From positions 1-32,123 of the forward strand of contig JAKUPQ010000024.1 of NCBI GenBank assembly GCA_022450665.1: a DNA stretch of 32,123 nt. The letters run 5' to 3'. A program made the position numbers and the translations under genes. A model generated the notes under the pieces. That model worked only from the letters and a program-made list of their open reading frames with translations, ran no database searches and was not told the origin of the DNA. The DNA comes from Alphaproteobacteria bacterium (GTDB taxonomy: Bacteria > Pseudomonadota > Alphaproteobacteria > Rickettsiales > VGDC01). This document shows, piece after piece, positions 23,408 to 32,123 of the stretch (positions are counted from its first letter, which is position 1; every line of letters begins with the position of its first letter).

Positions 23408-24358
23408 ATGAAGATTGTTCACACCGCATCATTCTGGCCGGAATCTGCACATGATAGCGTTATGGTGCTGGGTAATTTTGATGGTATGCATAAAGGCCAC
23501 CAAGCGGTAATTGGTCGCGCCCGTGACATTGCCCGTGCGCAAAATCTTCCATTAGCAATGATGACCTTCGAGCCACATCCCCGTCGTTTTTTCCAACCAG
23601 AATTGCCCATGCTGCGCATTGTACCTTTTGCAGAAAAAGCACGGCTACTGCGCGATGCAGGAGTGGAGTATTTGTATGTAGCGCGGTTTAATGCGCAATT
23701 TTCCAAACTTAGCGCCGAAGAGTTTATTGGTGCCATATTGCGCGAAACTCTGCATGTGGCACATGTGGTAACCGGACATGATTTTGCTTTTGGCAATAAA
23801 CGCAGTGGCGACGGCGATACATTAAACAGCTATGCTAAAACATATAATTATGAATACACACAAGTGCCAGCTGTGACTATGGATGGCGCGAATGCCTATT
23901 CTTCTACTGCCATACGCCAAGCCTTAGCCGAAGGTCGCATGAAAGATGCGGCAGCCATATTAGGTCGCCTTTACAGCATTAAGGGCATAATAATTCATGG
24001 CGATAAGCGTGGAAGAAGCATTGGCTTTCCTACCGCTAATATTCGCCCTGCGCCATTATACAGGCCGCGCTACGGCGTCTATGCAGTGCGCTTGCATCTG
24101 GGTGAAAAAGACTATGATGCCGTGGCAAATTTTGGTTTTCGCCCAACGTTGGATGGACAGCGCTGCGTACTGGAAGTGCATGCGATAGACGCGGAATTTG
24201 ATGCCTATGGCCACTCGGCACGGGTAGAGTTTTTAGAATTTATACGCGCTGAAAAGAAATTTTCTGGTGTGGAGGCATTGGTTGCGCAAATTAGCAACGA
24301 TGTGGAAGCCGCCAAGGCAATACATGCGACACACACTCCTATTGTCGAGGTTTTATGA
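23408..24358 (+). CDS. ribF: Bifunctional riboflavin kinase / FAD synthetase
   Basis: This 316-residue protein has the usual length for the fused enzyme. The N-terminal FMN adenylyltransferase domain has GNFDGMHKGH (22-31), the nucleotidyltransferase motif, and VVTGHDFAFGNKRSGD (about 120-135). The C-terminal flavokinase domain has GDKRGRSIGFPTAN (about 198-211) and NFGFRPTLDG (about 240-250). It converts riboflavin to FMN and then FAD in the cytoplasm. The ribosome site is poor, and the start lies 11 bp after secF, so translation may depend on readthrough from secF. The stop overlaps the lspA start by four bases (ATGA). Confidence 0.96.
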   Translation: MKIVHTASFWPESAHDSVMVLGNFDGMHKGHQAVIGRARDIARAQNLPLAMMTFEPHPRRFFQPELPMLRIVPFAEKARLLRDAGVEYLYVARFNAQFSKLSAEEFIGAILRETLHVAHVVTGHDFAFGNKRSGDGDTLNSYAKTYNYEYTQVPAVTMDGANAYSSTAIRQALAEGRMKDAAAILGRLYSIKGIIIHGDKRGRSIGFPTANIRPAPLYRPRYGVYAVRLHLGEKDYDAVANFGFRPTLDGQRCVLEVHAIDAEFDAYGHSARVEFLEFIRAEKKFSGVEALVAQISNDVEAAKAIHATHTPIVEVL

Positions 24359-24858
24359 AATTCTTTCCCCCTTCGCAACGGCATTTTATACTGGGCATGG
24401 CTGTCGCTTTGATTGCCTTAGTGCTGGATCAGATAAGCAAGCTCTGGCTGGTAGATCATATGGAGCTGGCAAAAATAGAAAATGGCATAGAGATTTTGCC
24501 GTTTTTCAAGCTGGTGATGGTATGGAACTATGGCGTGAGCTTTGGCATGTTTTCTGCCGTAGGGGATGATAGCCGCCGCTGGCTGTTGATCGCGGTGGCC
24601 GCTGTAATTACTGCAATAATGTTTGTGTGGCTATGGAAATCCCATACGAAACTGCTATCGTTGGCGCTTGGGCTGGTGATTGGCGGAGCGATAGGCAATG
24701 TGTTTGATCGCCTGCGTTGGGGGGCAGTAGCCGATTTTTTCTATCTGCATTACGACGAGTGGTATTGGCCAGCATTTAATATAGCCGATAGTGCAATATT
24801 TATAGGGGTTGTGCTTTTGTGCTGGGATAGTATTGTAAACCCTGAGAAAACCACCTAG
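24355..24858 (+). CDS. lspA: Lipoprotein signal peptidase (signal peptidase II)
   Basis: This 167-residue inner-membrane protease has four hydrophobic segments and family length. Conserved blocks: LDQISKLWLVDH (24-35), WNYGVSFGMF (57-66), GGAIGNVFDRLRWGAVADFF (110-129) and FNIADSAIFIG (141-151). The catalytic aspartates are D127 and D145, matching D124 and D143 of E. coli. LspA removes the signal peptide of diacylglyceryl-modified prolipoproteins, such as the BamF-type lipoprotein encoded immediately downstream. It is coupled to ribF by an ATGA overlap. In many bacteria ileS lies between ribF and lspA; it is absent here. Confidence 0.96.
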   Translation: MKFFPPSQRHFILGMAVALIALVLDQISKLWLVDHMELAKIENGIEILPFFKLVMVWNYGVSFGMFSAVGDDSRRWLLIAVAAVITAIMFVWLWKSHTKLLSLALGLVIGGAIGNVFDRLRWGAVADFFYLHYDEWYWPAFNIADSAIFIGVVLLCWDSIVNPEKTT

Positions 24859-24881
24859 CCTGTTTTTGGAGGCAATTGACT

Positions 24882-25529
24882 ATGTTAAAAACCCGTTTTT
24901 CATTTATGCCCGTCTGGTTGCGTAATGTTGCCTTAAGTGTTGTGGCTATTTCGGCTCTAAGTGCCTGTAATGGCAGTGAACTGCGTCAATCCATGGGTAT
25001 GGAGCGCAACAACCCTGATGAATTTCAAGTGGTATCGCGTCCAGCATTGTCGGTACCCCCCGTATATCATCTACGACCACCGTCCGAAGATGCGATAACT
25101 ACCTCGGCTGCTGATGAGCGCGCACAAGCATTGGTGTTTGAGGGAAAAGAGCTGCCTTTTTATCAACGCCGCGATGGGGCAGACATGCAATCCGAAACCG
25201 CCGTTACTGCGGTAGCAGAAAACCCGCTTAGCACTCAGGCCGAATCGGTATTGCTGCAAAATGCCGGTGCTGCACAGGCGAATCCTGAAATTCGTAGCAT
25301 CCTGAAAAATGAAGCTACCGCCTACGCTCCCACTGCCAAAAAAGACCGCAGCTTTATGGATAAAATGAAGCGTGGCTGGTTTGTGGCGGATGAAGGTGAT
25401 CCGGTAGTGGATGCGAGCAAAGAACAGCAGCGTATCAACGAAAACAAAGCCAGCGATAAACCGCTAACTGAGGGCGAAACCCCCGTGGTAGACCCTAAAG
25501 ATAAAAGCTTTCTTGATACATTATTTTAG
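24882..25529 (+). CDS. bamF: BamF-type outer-membrane lipoprotein (DUF3035)
   Basis: This 215-residue lipoprotein has a signal peptide ending in the lipobox LSAC with the lipidated Cys at 29. After it comes ERNNPDEFQVVSRPALSVPP (about 39-58) then YHLRPP, matching the PDEF-x-VV-x-R-x-PLSxPP-x-LRPP pattern of DUF3035. This family was assigned to the BAM complex as BamF in Caulobacter. The rest is hydrophilic and probably unstructured, ending FLDTLF. It is expected on the inner leaflet of the outer membrane, helping to fold outer membrane proteins. I chose ATG 24882 because GGAGG is nine bases upstream; a TTG two codons earlier is less likely. lspA and the M16 peptidases flank it, a common alphaproteobacterial order. 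Confidence 0.82.
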   Translation: MLKTRFSFMPVWLRNVALSVVAISALSACNGSELRQSMGMERNNPDEFQVVSRPALSVPPVYHLRPPSEDAITTSAADERAQALVFEGKELPFYQRRDGADMQSETAVTAVAENPLSTQAESVLLQNAGAAQANPEIRSILKNEATAYAPTAKKDRSFMDKMKRGWFVADEGDPVVDASKEQQRINENKASDKPLTEGETPVVDPKDKSFLDTLF

Positions 25530-25567
25530 TACGCGCTTTACTGATTAAGCTAAGCCATGGAGGCAAT

Positions 25568-26983
25568 ATGACACGTTTGCTAACACGCCTGATTACGCTG
25601 GGAATCTTGCTGCTAGGGCTGTTACCAGCGATGGTACACGCAGCCGAGCCGGTAGAGGTAGATACCTTTACGCTGGAAAACGGTATGAAGGTGGTAGTGA
25701 TTCCTAACCATCGTGTGCCAGCGGTCAGCCACATGGTATGGTTTCGTATCGGATCAGCAGATGAGCCACGCGGGTATTCGGGATTGGCGCATTATCTGGA
25801 ACACATGATGTTCAAGGGCACCGACAAGCTGAAAGTTGGCGAATATTCGCAGATTGTTTCAAAACATGGCGGCGACCATAATGCATTCACCAGTTATGAT
25901 TATACCGGCTATTATGTAAATATTGCCAAAGAATATCTGCCGCTGGCTATGGAGCTGGAAGCTAACCGAATGGTGAACCTCAAGGTGGATGACGAAGAGT
26001 TTTTAAAAGAGCGCGCTGTAATTATGGAAGAGCGCAGTATGCGCACCGATAATCAGCCAGCAGCATTACTCCGCGAACAGATGATGGCGGCATTATACAT
26101 CAACCATCCTTATCACACGCCAATTATAGGTTGGCGCCACGAGATGGAGGCGCTTAACCGTAAGCAGGTGTTTGATATGTATCACCGTTTTTATCACCCT
26201 AATAATGCGGTGTTGATAGTTGCGGGTGATATCACTGCAAAAGAGCTAAAGCCATTGGCACAAAAATATTACGGTGTTTTGCCCCGTGGAGAAGAACTCA
26301 GCCGCGACTGGACGGCAGAGCCAAAAGCCGTGGCAGAGCGACGGGTGGTTTTACGCGATAGCAAGGTGTTGCAACAAGCATTTCGGCGCTACTATCTTGC
26401 TCCCAGCATAGTTAACGGCGAGACAGAACATGCTATTCCGCTTGGTTTATTGTCGCAAATCGCCGGCGGAAGTCAAACCAGCCGACTTTATCAGGAATTG
26501 GTTGTGAAGCGCAAACTCGCTACCAGCGCTGGAGCATATTATGATGGTATAGATCTGGGGCCATCAGCTTTTGTGGTGTCGGCCACTCCCGCTGAAAATG
26601 TGTCGCTGGAAACGCTGGAAGCAGCTGTCGATGAAGTATTGGCTGAAATCATGCAAAAAGGTGTGAATGCCGATGAGATGGAACGCGCCAAAACCCAATC
26701 TAAAGCCGATGTGATTTATGCCCGCGATGGTCTGCAATCCCTCGCCTATATCATAGGTCAGCTTTATATGGCCGGACTGGATGAGCAGTTTTTTAATCAA
26801 TGGACGGATAAGATTGATGCAATAAGCCCTGTGCAATTGCAAGATGCCGCAAAATATATATTTAAACCCGAACGCTCGGTAACGGGCTGGCTTTTGCCCG
26901 AAACTTCGCCCGCACAAACGGATGCGAAGGATGCGCATAATGTAGATAACACCACAGAGGAGTCCGCAAATGCAGCGCAATAA
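25568..26983 (+). CDS. Periplasmic M16 zinc peptidase, catalytic member of a pair
   Basis: This 471-residue protein has a signal peptide (1-26, ending HAA-EP). The inverted zinc motif HYLEH is at 75-79 (zinc ligands H75 and H79, catalytic E78). The third ligand is probably in VIMEERS (E154 or E155), at the usual distance. It therefore looks active. M16B enzymes cut short peptides, and bacterial members often work as a heterodimer with a non-catalytic partner, here the next gene. The two overlap by 14 bp, supporting co-translation. It is exported, so its substrates are periplasmic peptides, possibly signal-peptide remnants or misfolded fragments; that is inference. A GGAGG site lies just before the ATG. 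Confidence 0.92.
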   Translation: MTRLLTRLITLGILLLGLLPAMVHAAEPVEVDTFTLENGMKVVVIPNHRVPAVSHMVWFRIGSADEPRGYSGLAHYLEHMMFKGTDKLKVGEYSQIVSKHGGDHNAFTSYDYTGYYVNIAKEYLPLAMELEANRMVNLKVDDEEFLKERAVIMEERSMRTDNQPAALLREQMMAALYINHPYHTPIIGWRHEMEALNRKQVFDMYHRFYHPNNAVLIVAGDITAKELKPLAQKYYGVLPRGEELSRDWTAEPKAVAERRVVLRDSKVLQQAFRRYYLAPSIVNGETEHAIPLGLLSQIAGGSQTSRLYQELVVKRKLATSAGAYYDGIDLGPSAFVVSATPAENVSLETLEAAVDEVLAEIMQKGVNADEMERAKTQSKADVIYARDGLQSLAYIIGQLYMAGLDEQFFNQWTDKIDAISPVQLQDAAKYIFKPERSVTGWLLPETSPAQTDAKDAHNVDNTTEESANAAQ

Positions 26984-28304
26984 ATGGATTGCCACCCTGT
27001 TGGGGCTAATGATATTTACCACTCCGGCGCACGCGCAGGAAGTTGATGTGACCACAGTGCCGATTGCCGAAAAAGCAGAGGCATGGCTTGTGGAAAGCCG
27101 CGATGTTCCAATTATTACGGTAATGATGGCGTTTCGCGATGCTGGCAGCACCAGCGATACAAAAGAAAAATATGGCCGTGCCCAAATGACCGCCGCCTTA
27201 CTGAACGAAGGCGCGGGAGAATTAGATGCGCTGGAATTTAATCAGATGCTGGAAAGTCACGCCATAAAACTGGGATTTGGCGCGGATGATGATTTGCTTT
27301 ACCTGCAGATGGAAACCCTTACTGAAAATGCCGATAAAGCCTTTGAGCTTTTAGCGCTTGCACTTACCCAGCCACGTTTTGACGAAGCGGCAATTGCGCG
27401 CATAAAAGGACAAATGCATAGTGGGTTGCGTCTGCTTGAAGAACAGCCGAGTTATGTCGCCAAAAAGGCGCTAACTTCGGCGGTGTTGGGCGACCATCCT
27501 TATGCTAACCCTACCGAAGGTACGCATGAGACTATTGATGCCATTACAAAAGCCGATTTAAAAGAATATCTTGCTCATTATATCACGCTGGGAAATCTCA
27601 CCATGAGTGTGGTGGGAGATGTGGACGCGAAAGCCCTGCAAGCACTCACTAAGAAACACTTTTCGGCATTACCCAAAACCTTTGATGCGCAGCATAAAGT
27701 ATCGCAATTAGAGCCAATATTAATGGGGCAAACCGATGTGGTGCGCCGTTCGATTCCGCAAACCGTTATTTCTTTTGCTGGCAAAGGGGTCGCTCGCGAT
27801 GACAAAGATTTTTACGTTGCCTATGTGCTGAACCATTTGCTGGGTGGCGGCGCATTAACGTCTAAGCTGGGAAATGAAATACGCGAAAAACGCGGTTTGG
27901 CCTATAGTGTTTCCACTGGCCTTTCGATAAAAGACCATGGCGTTTTATTCGCGGGTGGGTTTGGTACACGTAACGATCAGGCTGCCGAAGCACTTAAAGT
28001 GCTAATGGATACTTTACGCGCCACGCAACAAGGTGACATTAGCGAAGAAGAGGTGTCAGAGGCAAAAAGCTATATTATCGGTGCGTTTCCGCTGGTTTTG
28101 GCCAGTAATGACGGCATAGCAATGATGCTACAAATGATGCAACGTTATAAGCTTGGGAAAGATTACCTAGCCAAACGCAATGCGTATATGGAGGCAGTTA
28201 GCCGCGAAGATGTGATTCGTGTGGCAAAAGAATTGTTTAATCCTAACCAAATGGTGGTGATTGGCGTGGGCGATCCCTCTGAGAATCTTGCAGATTTTCG
28301 CTAA
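26970..28304 (+). CDS. Periplasmic M16-like protein, non-catalytic partner
   Basis: This 444-residue M16 homologue has a signal peptide (1-22, ending AHA-QE). At the position of the HxxEH motif there is RAQMTAALLNEGAG, with no histidine, so the zinc site is lost. It keeps the substrate-binding KRGLAYSV motif (about 306-313), which is degenerate (KRKLATSA) in the preceding catalytic subunit. This division, one subunit with the zinc site and the other with the Arg/Tyr motif, is known from heterodimeric M16B peptidases. It is therefore not a pseudogene. It overlaps the catalytic gene by 14 bp. Confidence 0.9.
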   Translation: MQRNKWIATLLGLMIFTTPAHAQEVDVTTVPIAEKAEAWLVESRDVPIITVMMAFRDAGSTSDTKEKYGRAQMTAALLNEGAGELDALEFNQMLESHAIKLGFGADDDLLYLQMETLTENADKAFELLALALTQPRFDEAAIARIKGQMHSGLRLLEEQPSYVAKKALTSAVLGDHPYANPTEGTHETIDAITKADLKEYLAHYITLGNLTMSVVGDVDAKALQALTKKHFSALPKTFDAQHKVSQLEPILMGQTDVVRRSIPQTVISFAGKGVARDDKDFYVAYVLNHLLGGGALTSKLGNEIREKRGLAYSVSTGLSIKDHGVLFAGGFGTRNDQAAEALKVLMDTLRATQQGDISEEEVSEAKSYIIGAFPLVLASNDGIAMMLQMMQRYKLGKDYLAKRNAYMEAVSREDVIRVAKELFNPNQMVVIGVGDPSENLADFR

Positions 28305-28341
28305 GAATAAAAAACAATAAACAATAAACACGAGGATCATC

Positions 28342-29661
28342 ATGCATTATCGTCACGATATTGAAAGCCTGTCCGAAGATTCCATCGGTAAGGAAGGGCT
28401 TAGCCCCGCAAGTTTAAGTGAGCATTATAGCGCTTTATCTAAAGGCATTGGATTGTTGCAACAATGGCGTGATGAAAATCATCTGCCAATGCTACGCCTT
28501 CCTGATAGCACCGAAGATTTAGATGAAATTGAAGAAGTTGCGGCTTGGTTTCGTCAGCAATTTGCCCATGTGCTGGTTATTGGTACCGGCGGTTCCAGCT
28601 TGGGGGGGCAAACATTGGCCGCACTCAAGGAAAACCCCTATCATGCGCCAAAAAAACAGGCCCCGCGCTTGTGGTTTCTGGATAATGTCGATCCCCATAG
28701 CATGAACATGCTTTTGGAATCGCTTGACCTTTCTCAAATCGGCTGTCTGGTTATCAGTAAATCTGGCGGCACAGCAGAAATTATTGCGCAGACACTGATT
28801 GTGCTTGATGCCATGGAAAAATCTTTAGGCAAAGCCGCCATATCACAGCATTTTGTGAGTATTACCGAGCCTAAAGATAACCCTTTGCGTCGCTTATCCA
28901 GCCAATATAATATCCGCACGCTGGAGCATGACCCGAAAATCGGTGGGCGTTTTTCTGTGCTGTCGCGGGTTGGTTTGATTCCTGCGGCAATTGCTGGCCT
29001 CGATATTCGCGCATTACGCCAAGGAGCGAATAATGTGTTGCAAGCTACATTACAAGCAGTAAGCAACCCGCAAGATGCTCCTGCAGCAATCGGAGCAGCG
29101 GTGAATTTTGCTTATATGCAGCGCAATCGTAACATTGCAGTTTTAATGCCCTATTGTGACCGATTAGCGTATTTTGGTATGTGGTATCGCCAGCTTTGGG
29201 CTGAAAGTCTGGGAAAAGACGGAAAAGGCAGCACGCCTGTGCGTGCTTTAGGTACCGTTGACCAGCACAGCCAATTGCAACTCTATTTAGATGGCCCAAA
29301 AGACAAGCTATTCACGCTTATTCATCCCGCAGTAGCAGGACAAGGGCCACTAATCAATGGAGATATTATTCAAGAGAAAAGCCTGAGTTATATCAACGGC
29401 CAACGTATTGGTGATGTAATGGCGGCGTATCAGCAAGGTACATCTCGTAGTTTACATAAAAACCATTGCCCCGTACGTCATATTTGGTTGGAAACTGTGG
29501 ATGAGTCCTCGCTGGGCGCACTGTTAATGCACTTTATGCTTGAGACGATTTTAACCGCACATTTGATGGGAGTTGATGCTTTTGACCAGCCTGCTGTAGA
29601 GGACAGCAAAATTTTTGCGCGGGAATATTTGTCGCAGCATCCGGCGAAAGCGACGGCATAA
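28342..29661 (+). CDS. pgi: Glucose-6-phosphate isomerase, short form
   Basis: This 439-residue enzyme is about 110 residues shorter than the E. coli enzyme (549). It interconverts glucose-6-phosphate and fructose-6-phosphate. The phosphate-binding segments are present: VIGTGGSSLGG (79-89) and SKSGGTAE (139-146). The C-terminal lysine motif is DQPAVEDSK (415-423; DQPGVELGK in classical enzymes). The catalytic elements are therefore kept, and the short length is a known variant among proteobacteria. The start has GAGGATC upstream. The 37-bp gap after the M16 gene is A-rich and contains two tandem CAATAAA units (28315-28328). mutL starts immediately after its stop (TAAATG). Confidence 0.92.
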   Translation: MHYRHDIESLSEDSIGKEGLSPASLSEHYSALSKGIGLLQQWRDENHLPMLRLPDSTEDLDEIEEVAAWFRQQFAHVLVIGTGGSSLGGQTLAALKENPYHAPKKQAPRLWFLDNVDPHSMNMLLESLDLSQIGCLVISKSGGTAEIIAQTLIVLDAMEKSLGKAAISQHFVSITEPKDNPLRRLSSQYNIRTLEHDPKIGGRFSVLSRVGLIPAAIAGLDIRALRQGANNVLQATLQAVSNPQDAPAAIGAAVNFAYMQRNRNIAVLMPYCDRLAYFGMWYRQLWAESLGKDGKGSTPVRALGTVDQHSQLQLYLDGPKDKLFTLIHPAVAGQGPLINGDIIQEKSLSYINGQRIGDVMAAYQQGTSRSLHKNHCPVRHIWLETVDESSLGALLMHFMLETILTAHLMGVDAFDQPAVEDSKIFAREYLSQHPAKATA

Positions 29662-31536
29662 ATGGGGCATATCCGCGTTTTACCCACCATAACCGTAAAT
29701 CGCATCGCAGCGGGCGAGGTAATAGAACGGCCAGCTTCAGCGGTGAAAGAACTGGTGGAAAACGCAATTGATGCCGACGCCACGCGCATTGAAGTACATG
29801 TGAAAAGCGGTGGCAAAACGGCAATTTCGGTTATTGATAATGGCCGTGGCATGAGCCGTGATGAATTGCCCGTGGCTATCTCCCGCCATGCTACCAGTAA
29901 ATTGCCCGATGATGACCTGCTTAATGTGCATTTTCTTGGCTTTCGCGGCGAAGCATTACCATCCATAGGCTCTATTAGCCGGTTAGAGATCACCAGCCGC
30001 ATTGCAGGAGATGAAAATGCATGGAAAATAAATGTACATGGCGGCGATGTGGGCGAAGTGCAGCCGGCGGCTCATTCGCAAGGCACCCGCATAGATGTAA
30101 ATGATTTGTTTTACGCGACACCGGCGCGGTTGAAATTTTTGAAAAGCGATGTCGCCGAAGTGCGCTTTATCAGCGATATTGTACAACGTCTGGCAATGGC
30201 CAACCCTAAAGTGGCGTTTTATCTGACATCGGATGGACGAAAATTATTGCGGGTAGAAGCCTCTGCGCAAGAAGACTTATTCGATGCCCGCCTCAAGCGC
30301 CTTGCCGATGTCATGGGGAGGGAATTTGGCGAAAATGCCATTCCTCTGGCGGCAGAGCGCGAAGGGGCGTGTTTATACGGATTTGCAGGGTTGCCCACTT
30401 ATAGTCGCGGCACTTCCACCGCGCAATATTTGTTTGTTAATGGCCGTCCCGTACGTGACAAATTGTTGCTTGGCACCGTACGTGCTGCCTATCAGGATTT
30501 TCTCGCCCGGGATCGTCATCCGGTAGTGGCGTTGTTTATAGATATTCCTTGCGAAGAGGTGGATGTAAACGTGCATCCGGCAAAAGCAGAGGTGCGCTTT
30601 CGTGATGCTGCGCTCATTCGTGGTATGATTATTGGAGCGCTCAAACATGCGCTGGCTGAGGCCGGATTTCGCGCCTCGACAACGGTTTCTTCTTCGGCAT
30701 TATCCTCGTTTCGCCCGCAGCATAACACGCCACACTTACCATATAGTCCTGCGGGAAATAACAATTTTTCACAAAATTATCAAGCGCCAGATCATACGCA
30801 ACACGCTGCATTTTACGACAGTGCGACGGCTACCCAAATGCAACCGCAAAACTCACCCAATAACTCATTCTTTGCGCAACAAGCGCCACAAATGCGCCAT
30901 GATACATGGCAACAAGATGCCAACTCTTTACAGCAATCCTCAGAAATGGCACAACATTATCCGCTGGGGGCAGCCTGCGCCCAGTTGCATGAAACCTATG
31001 TGGTGTCGCAAACGCAAGATGGTATTGTGATTGTTGATCAGCATGCAGTCCATGAACGGCTGGTTTATGAGCGCATGAAAACCGCCTTAGCTGAAACTGG
31101 TATTGCACGCCAATGCTTGCTGATTCCTGAGGTGGTGGAGCTGGATAGCTATGCCGCCATGCAACTAATTAACCGCGCCGATGAGCTGGCAGAACTCGGT
31201 TTGGTAGTAGAAGCATTTGGTGAAGGAGCCGTGGTGGTGCGCGAAGTTCCAAGCCTGTTAGGCGATACGGATGTAAAAGGCCTGATTAAAGATTTAGCCG
31301 ATGATTTAGCAGAATTTGGCGAAACCCTCGCCCTGCGCGATAAGCTGGAGCATGTGTGCGGCACAATGGCTTGTCATGGCAGTGTACGCGCCGGCCGCAG
31401 GCTAAATGCTGCCGAAATGAATGCCTTGCTAAGGCAAATGGAAAATACTCCACATTCCGGCCAATGTAACCATGGGCGACCCACTTATGTGGAATTAAAG
31501 CTATCTGATATTGAAAAACTCTTTGGTAGGCGTTAG
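29662..31536 (+). CDS. mutL: DNA mismatch repair protein MutL (endonuclease type)
   Basis: This 624-residue protein has the full MutL layout. The GHKL ATPase domain carries [20 protein letters not shown] (13-32) with catalytic E30, DNGRGM (59-64) and GFRGEAL (93-99). A Gln/Asn/His-rich linker (about 350-435) looks disordered. The C-terminal dimerisation domain holds the endonuclease motif DQHA-x2-E-x4-E (459-470), plus [17 protein letters not shown] and the terminal FGR. It should nick the daughter strand itself, as in bacteria without MutH. One deviation is CNHGRP where most have CPHGRP. No mutS is in the window. It starts directly after the pgi stop. Confidence 0.96.
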   Translation: MGHIRVLPTITVNRIAAGEVIERPASAVKELVENAIDADATRIEVHVKSGGKTAISVIDNGRGMSRDELPVAISRHATSKLPDDDLLNVHFLGFRGEALPSIGSISRLEITSRIAGDENAWKINVHGGDVGEVQPAAHSQGTRIDVNDLFYATPARLKFLKSDVAEVRFISDIVQRLAMANPKVAFYLTSDGRKLLRVEASAQEDLFDARLKRLADVMGREFGENAIPLAAEREGACLYGFAGLPTYSRGTSTAQYLFVNGRPVRDKLLLGTVRAAYQDFLARDRHPVVALFIDIPCEEVDVNVHPAKAEVRFRDAALIRGMIIGALKHALAEAGFRASTTVSSSALSSFRPQHNTPHLPYSPAGNNNFSQNYQAPDHTQHAAFYDSATATQMQPQNSPNNSFFAQQAPQMRHDTWQQDANSLQQSSEMAQHYPLGAACAQLHETYVVSQTQDGIVIVDQHAVHERLVYERMKTALAETGIARQCLLIPEVVELDSYAAMQLINRADELAELGLVVEAFGEGAVVVREVPSLLGDTDVKGLIKDLADDLAEFGETLALRDKLEHVCGTMACHGSVRAGRRLNAAEMNALLRQMENTPHSGQCNHGRPTYVELKLSDIEKLFGRR

Positions 31537-31544
31537 TAAGAAGC

Positions 31545-32123
31545 ATGTATTTATGGATTTATGACGCAGTATTATTGATTTCGGCATTTATTTTCGCAGT
31601 GGCAGCCACTGGCGGCGCCTATGCGCTTATGCGAAAGCTGGAAATTGTAGATATACCCAACGAACGTAGCAACCATTCACAGCCCACACCTCGCGGTGGC
31701 GGGTTGGGCATTGTTTTTGCCAGCGTTGCGTTTTTAATCGTAGCCGATGCGCCGGGCAGTCTGATATGGGGAATTATCCTCTTAGCCGGACTTTCGTTTT
31801 GGGATGATTTGCATGGGGTGTGTGCCAAAAAGCGCTTGATCGCACAAGTGATTATCAGCGCATGGGCCGTATTCAGCAGCTATGAAGGCCATGTGCTGGC
31901 AGGCATTTTACCACAATGGACAGAAATGCTGTTGCTCACCTTCGCGCTGGTATGGTTTTTGAATTTATTTAATTTTATGGATGGCTCCGATGGTTTAGCC
32001 GCTAGCGAAAGCATTTGTATATCCTTAGGAATTCTAGCCATTGCAGCGATAGCAGTGGTGTCGGTGCAACTGACCTCATTCGCGCTTATTGCATTAGGTG
32101 CTTCGCTAGGCTTTATTTTGTGG
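31545..32123 (+). CDS. Polyprenyl-phosphate glycosylphosphotransferase (GT4, MraY/WecA superfamily), 3' end cut by the window
   Basis: From the ATG at 31545 the frame is open for 193 codons to the window edge. After a first helix (about 5-30) come DIPNERSNHSQPTPRGGGLG (39-58), the hallmark of WecA/WbpL-type enzymes, and FLNLFNFMDGSDGLAASE (about 138-155) with the NFMDGxDGLA catalytic block. Such enzymes load a sugar-1-phosphate onto undecaprenyl phosphate to start O-antigen, capsule or other surface glycans. FWDDLHGV (about 85-92) is another conserved acidic site. It lies 8 bp after mutL with a weak ribosome site. The donor sugar is unknown. More surface-glycan genes may lie to the right, which I cannot see. 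Confidence 0.9.
   Translation, partial: MYLWIYDAVLLISAFIFAVAATGGAYALMRKLEIVDIPNERSNHSQPTPRGGGLGIVFASVAFLIVADAPGSLIWGIILLAGLSFWDDLHGVCAKKRLIAQVIISAWAVFSSYEGHVLAGILPQWTEMLLLTFALVWFLNLFNFMDGSDGLAASESICISLGILAIAAIAVVSVQLTSFALIALGASLGFILW

Noticed and set aside
26564-27151. A 195-codon minus-strand frame opposite the junction of the two M16 genes
   Set aside because: The overlap of the two M16 genes is itself supported by domain evidence on both sides. The antisense frame has no start signal.
26970-28304. Treating the second M16 gene as a pseudogene because HxxEH is missing
   Set aside because: The frame is intact and full length, with a signal peptide and the retained RGLAYSV motif. Non-catalytic partners are normal in this family.
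1-32123. CRISPR arrays, tRNA or rRNA genes, insertion sequences, prophage or defence islands
   Set aside because: I saw no regularly spaced repeats, cloverleaf-like sequences, transposase or integrase motifs, or terminal inverted repeats. Genes are packed with short gaps throughout.

Overview
The window is a dense, mostly housekeeping stretch of a Gram-negative chromosome with moderate GC. Four things point to an alphaproteobacterium: a cytochrome bc1 operon with separate petA, petB and petC; a BamF-type (DUF3035) lipoprotein between lspA and a pair of M16 peptidases; a YejABEF importer; and an mnmE gene carrying a near-perfect parS site. In many bacteria mnmE lies next to mnmG-rsmG-parA-parB at the replication origin, so the left edge is probably origin-proximal. 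I cannot assign a genus.

Layout. 1-223 (minus): start of mnmE with a parS-like palindrome. 301-1281 (plus): quinone oxidoreductase. 1283-10480 (minus): a long collinear block read as cytochrome c, nfeD, qmcA, yejA, yejB, yejE, yejF and a secreted GH26-like hydrolase. 10481-10681: divergent control region with an FNR/FixK-type box, a 20-bp palindrome and a small hairpin with a T-run. 10682-14538 (plus): kdsB, a PfkB-type kinase, a 34-codon ORF, a small membrane protein, ampG and another small membrane protein, coupled by overlaps. 14535-15959 (minus): trmL then hemF. 16107-18693 (plus): petABC. 18758-19744 (plus): unknown single-pass membrane protein with a candidate promoter. 19757-21337 (minus): murJ. 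21468-31536 (plus): CaCA exchanger, secF, ribF, lspA, bamF, two M16 peptidases, pgi and mutL. 31545-end (plus): truncated polyprenyl-phosphate glycosylphosphotransferase.

Themes. Envelope biogenesis and recycling dominate: KdsB (LPS), AmpG and MurJ (peptidoglycan), YejABEF (peptide or murein-peptide uptake), LspA and BamF (lipoprotein and outer membrane protein assembly), SecF (export), M16 proteases and the terminal glycosyltransferase. Respiration and haem form a second theme: bc1, membrane cytochrome c and oxygen-dependent HemF.

I found no mobile element, CRISPR array, rRNA or tRNA gene, phage gene or recognisable defence system. No stretch over 300 bases lacks a gene. The most notable items are the parS-like site, the cytochrome c/kdsB control region, a possible frameshift or coupled mini-ORF before ampG, and several genes lacking their customary partners (secF without secD, ribF-lspA without ileS).
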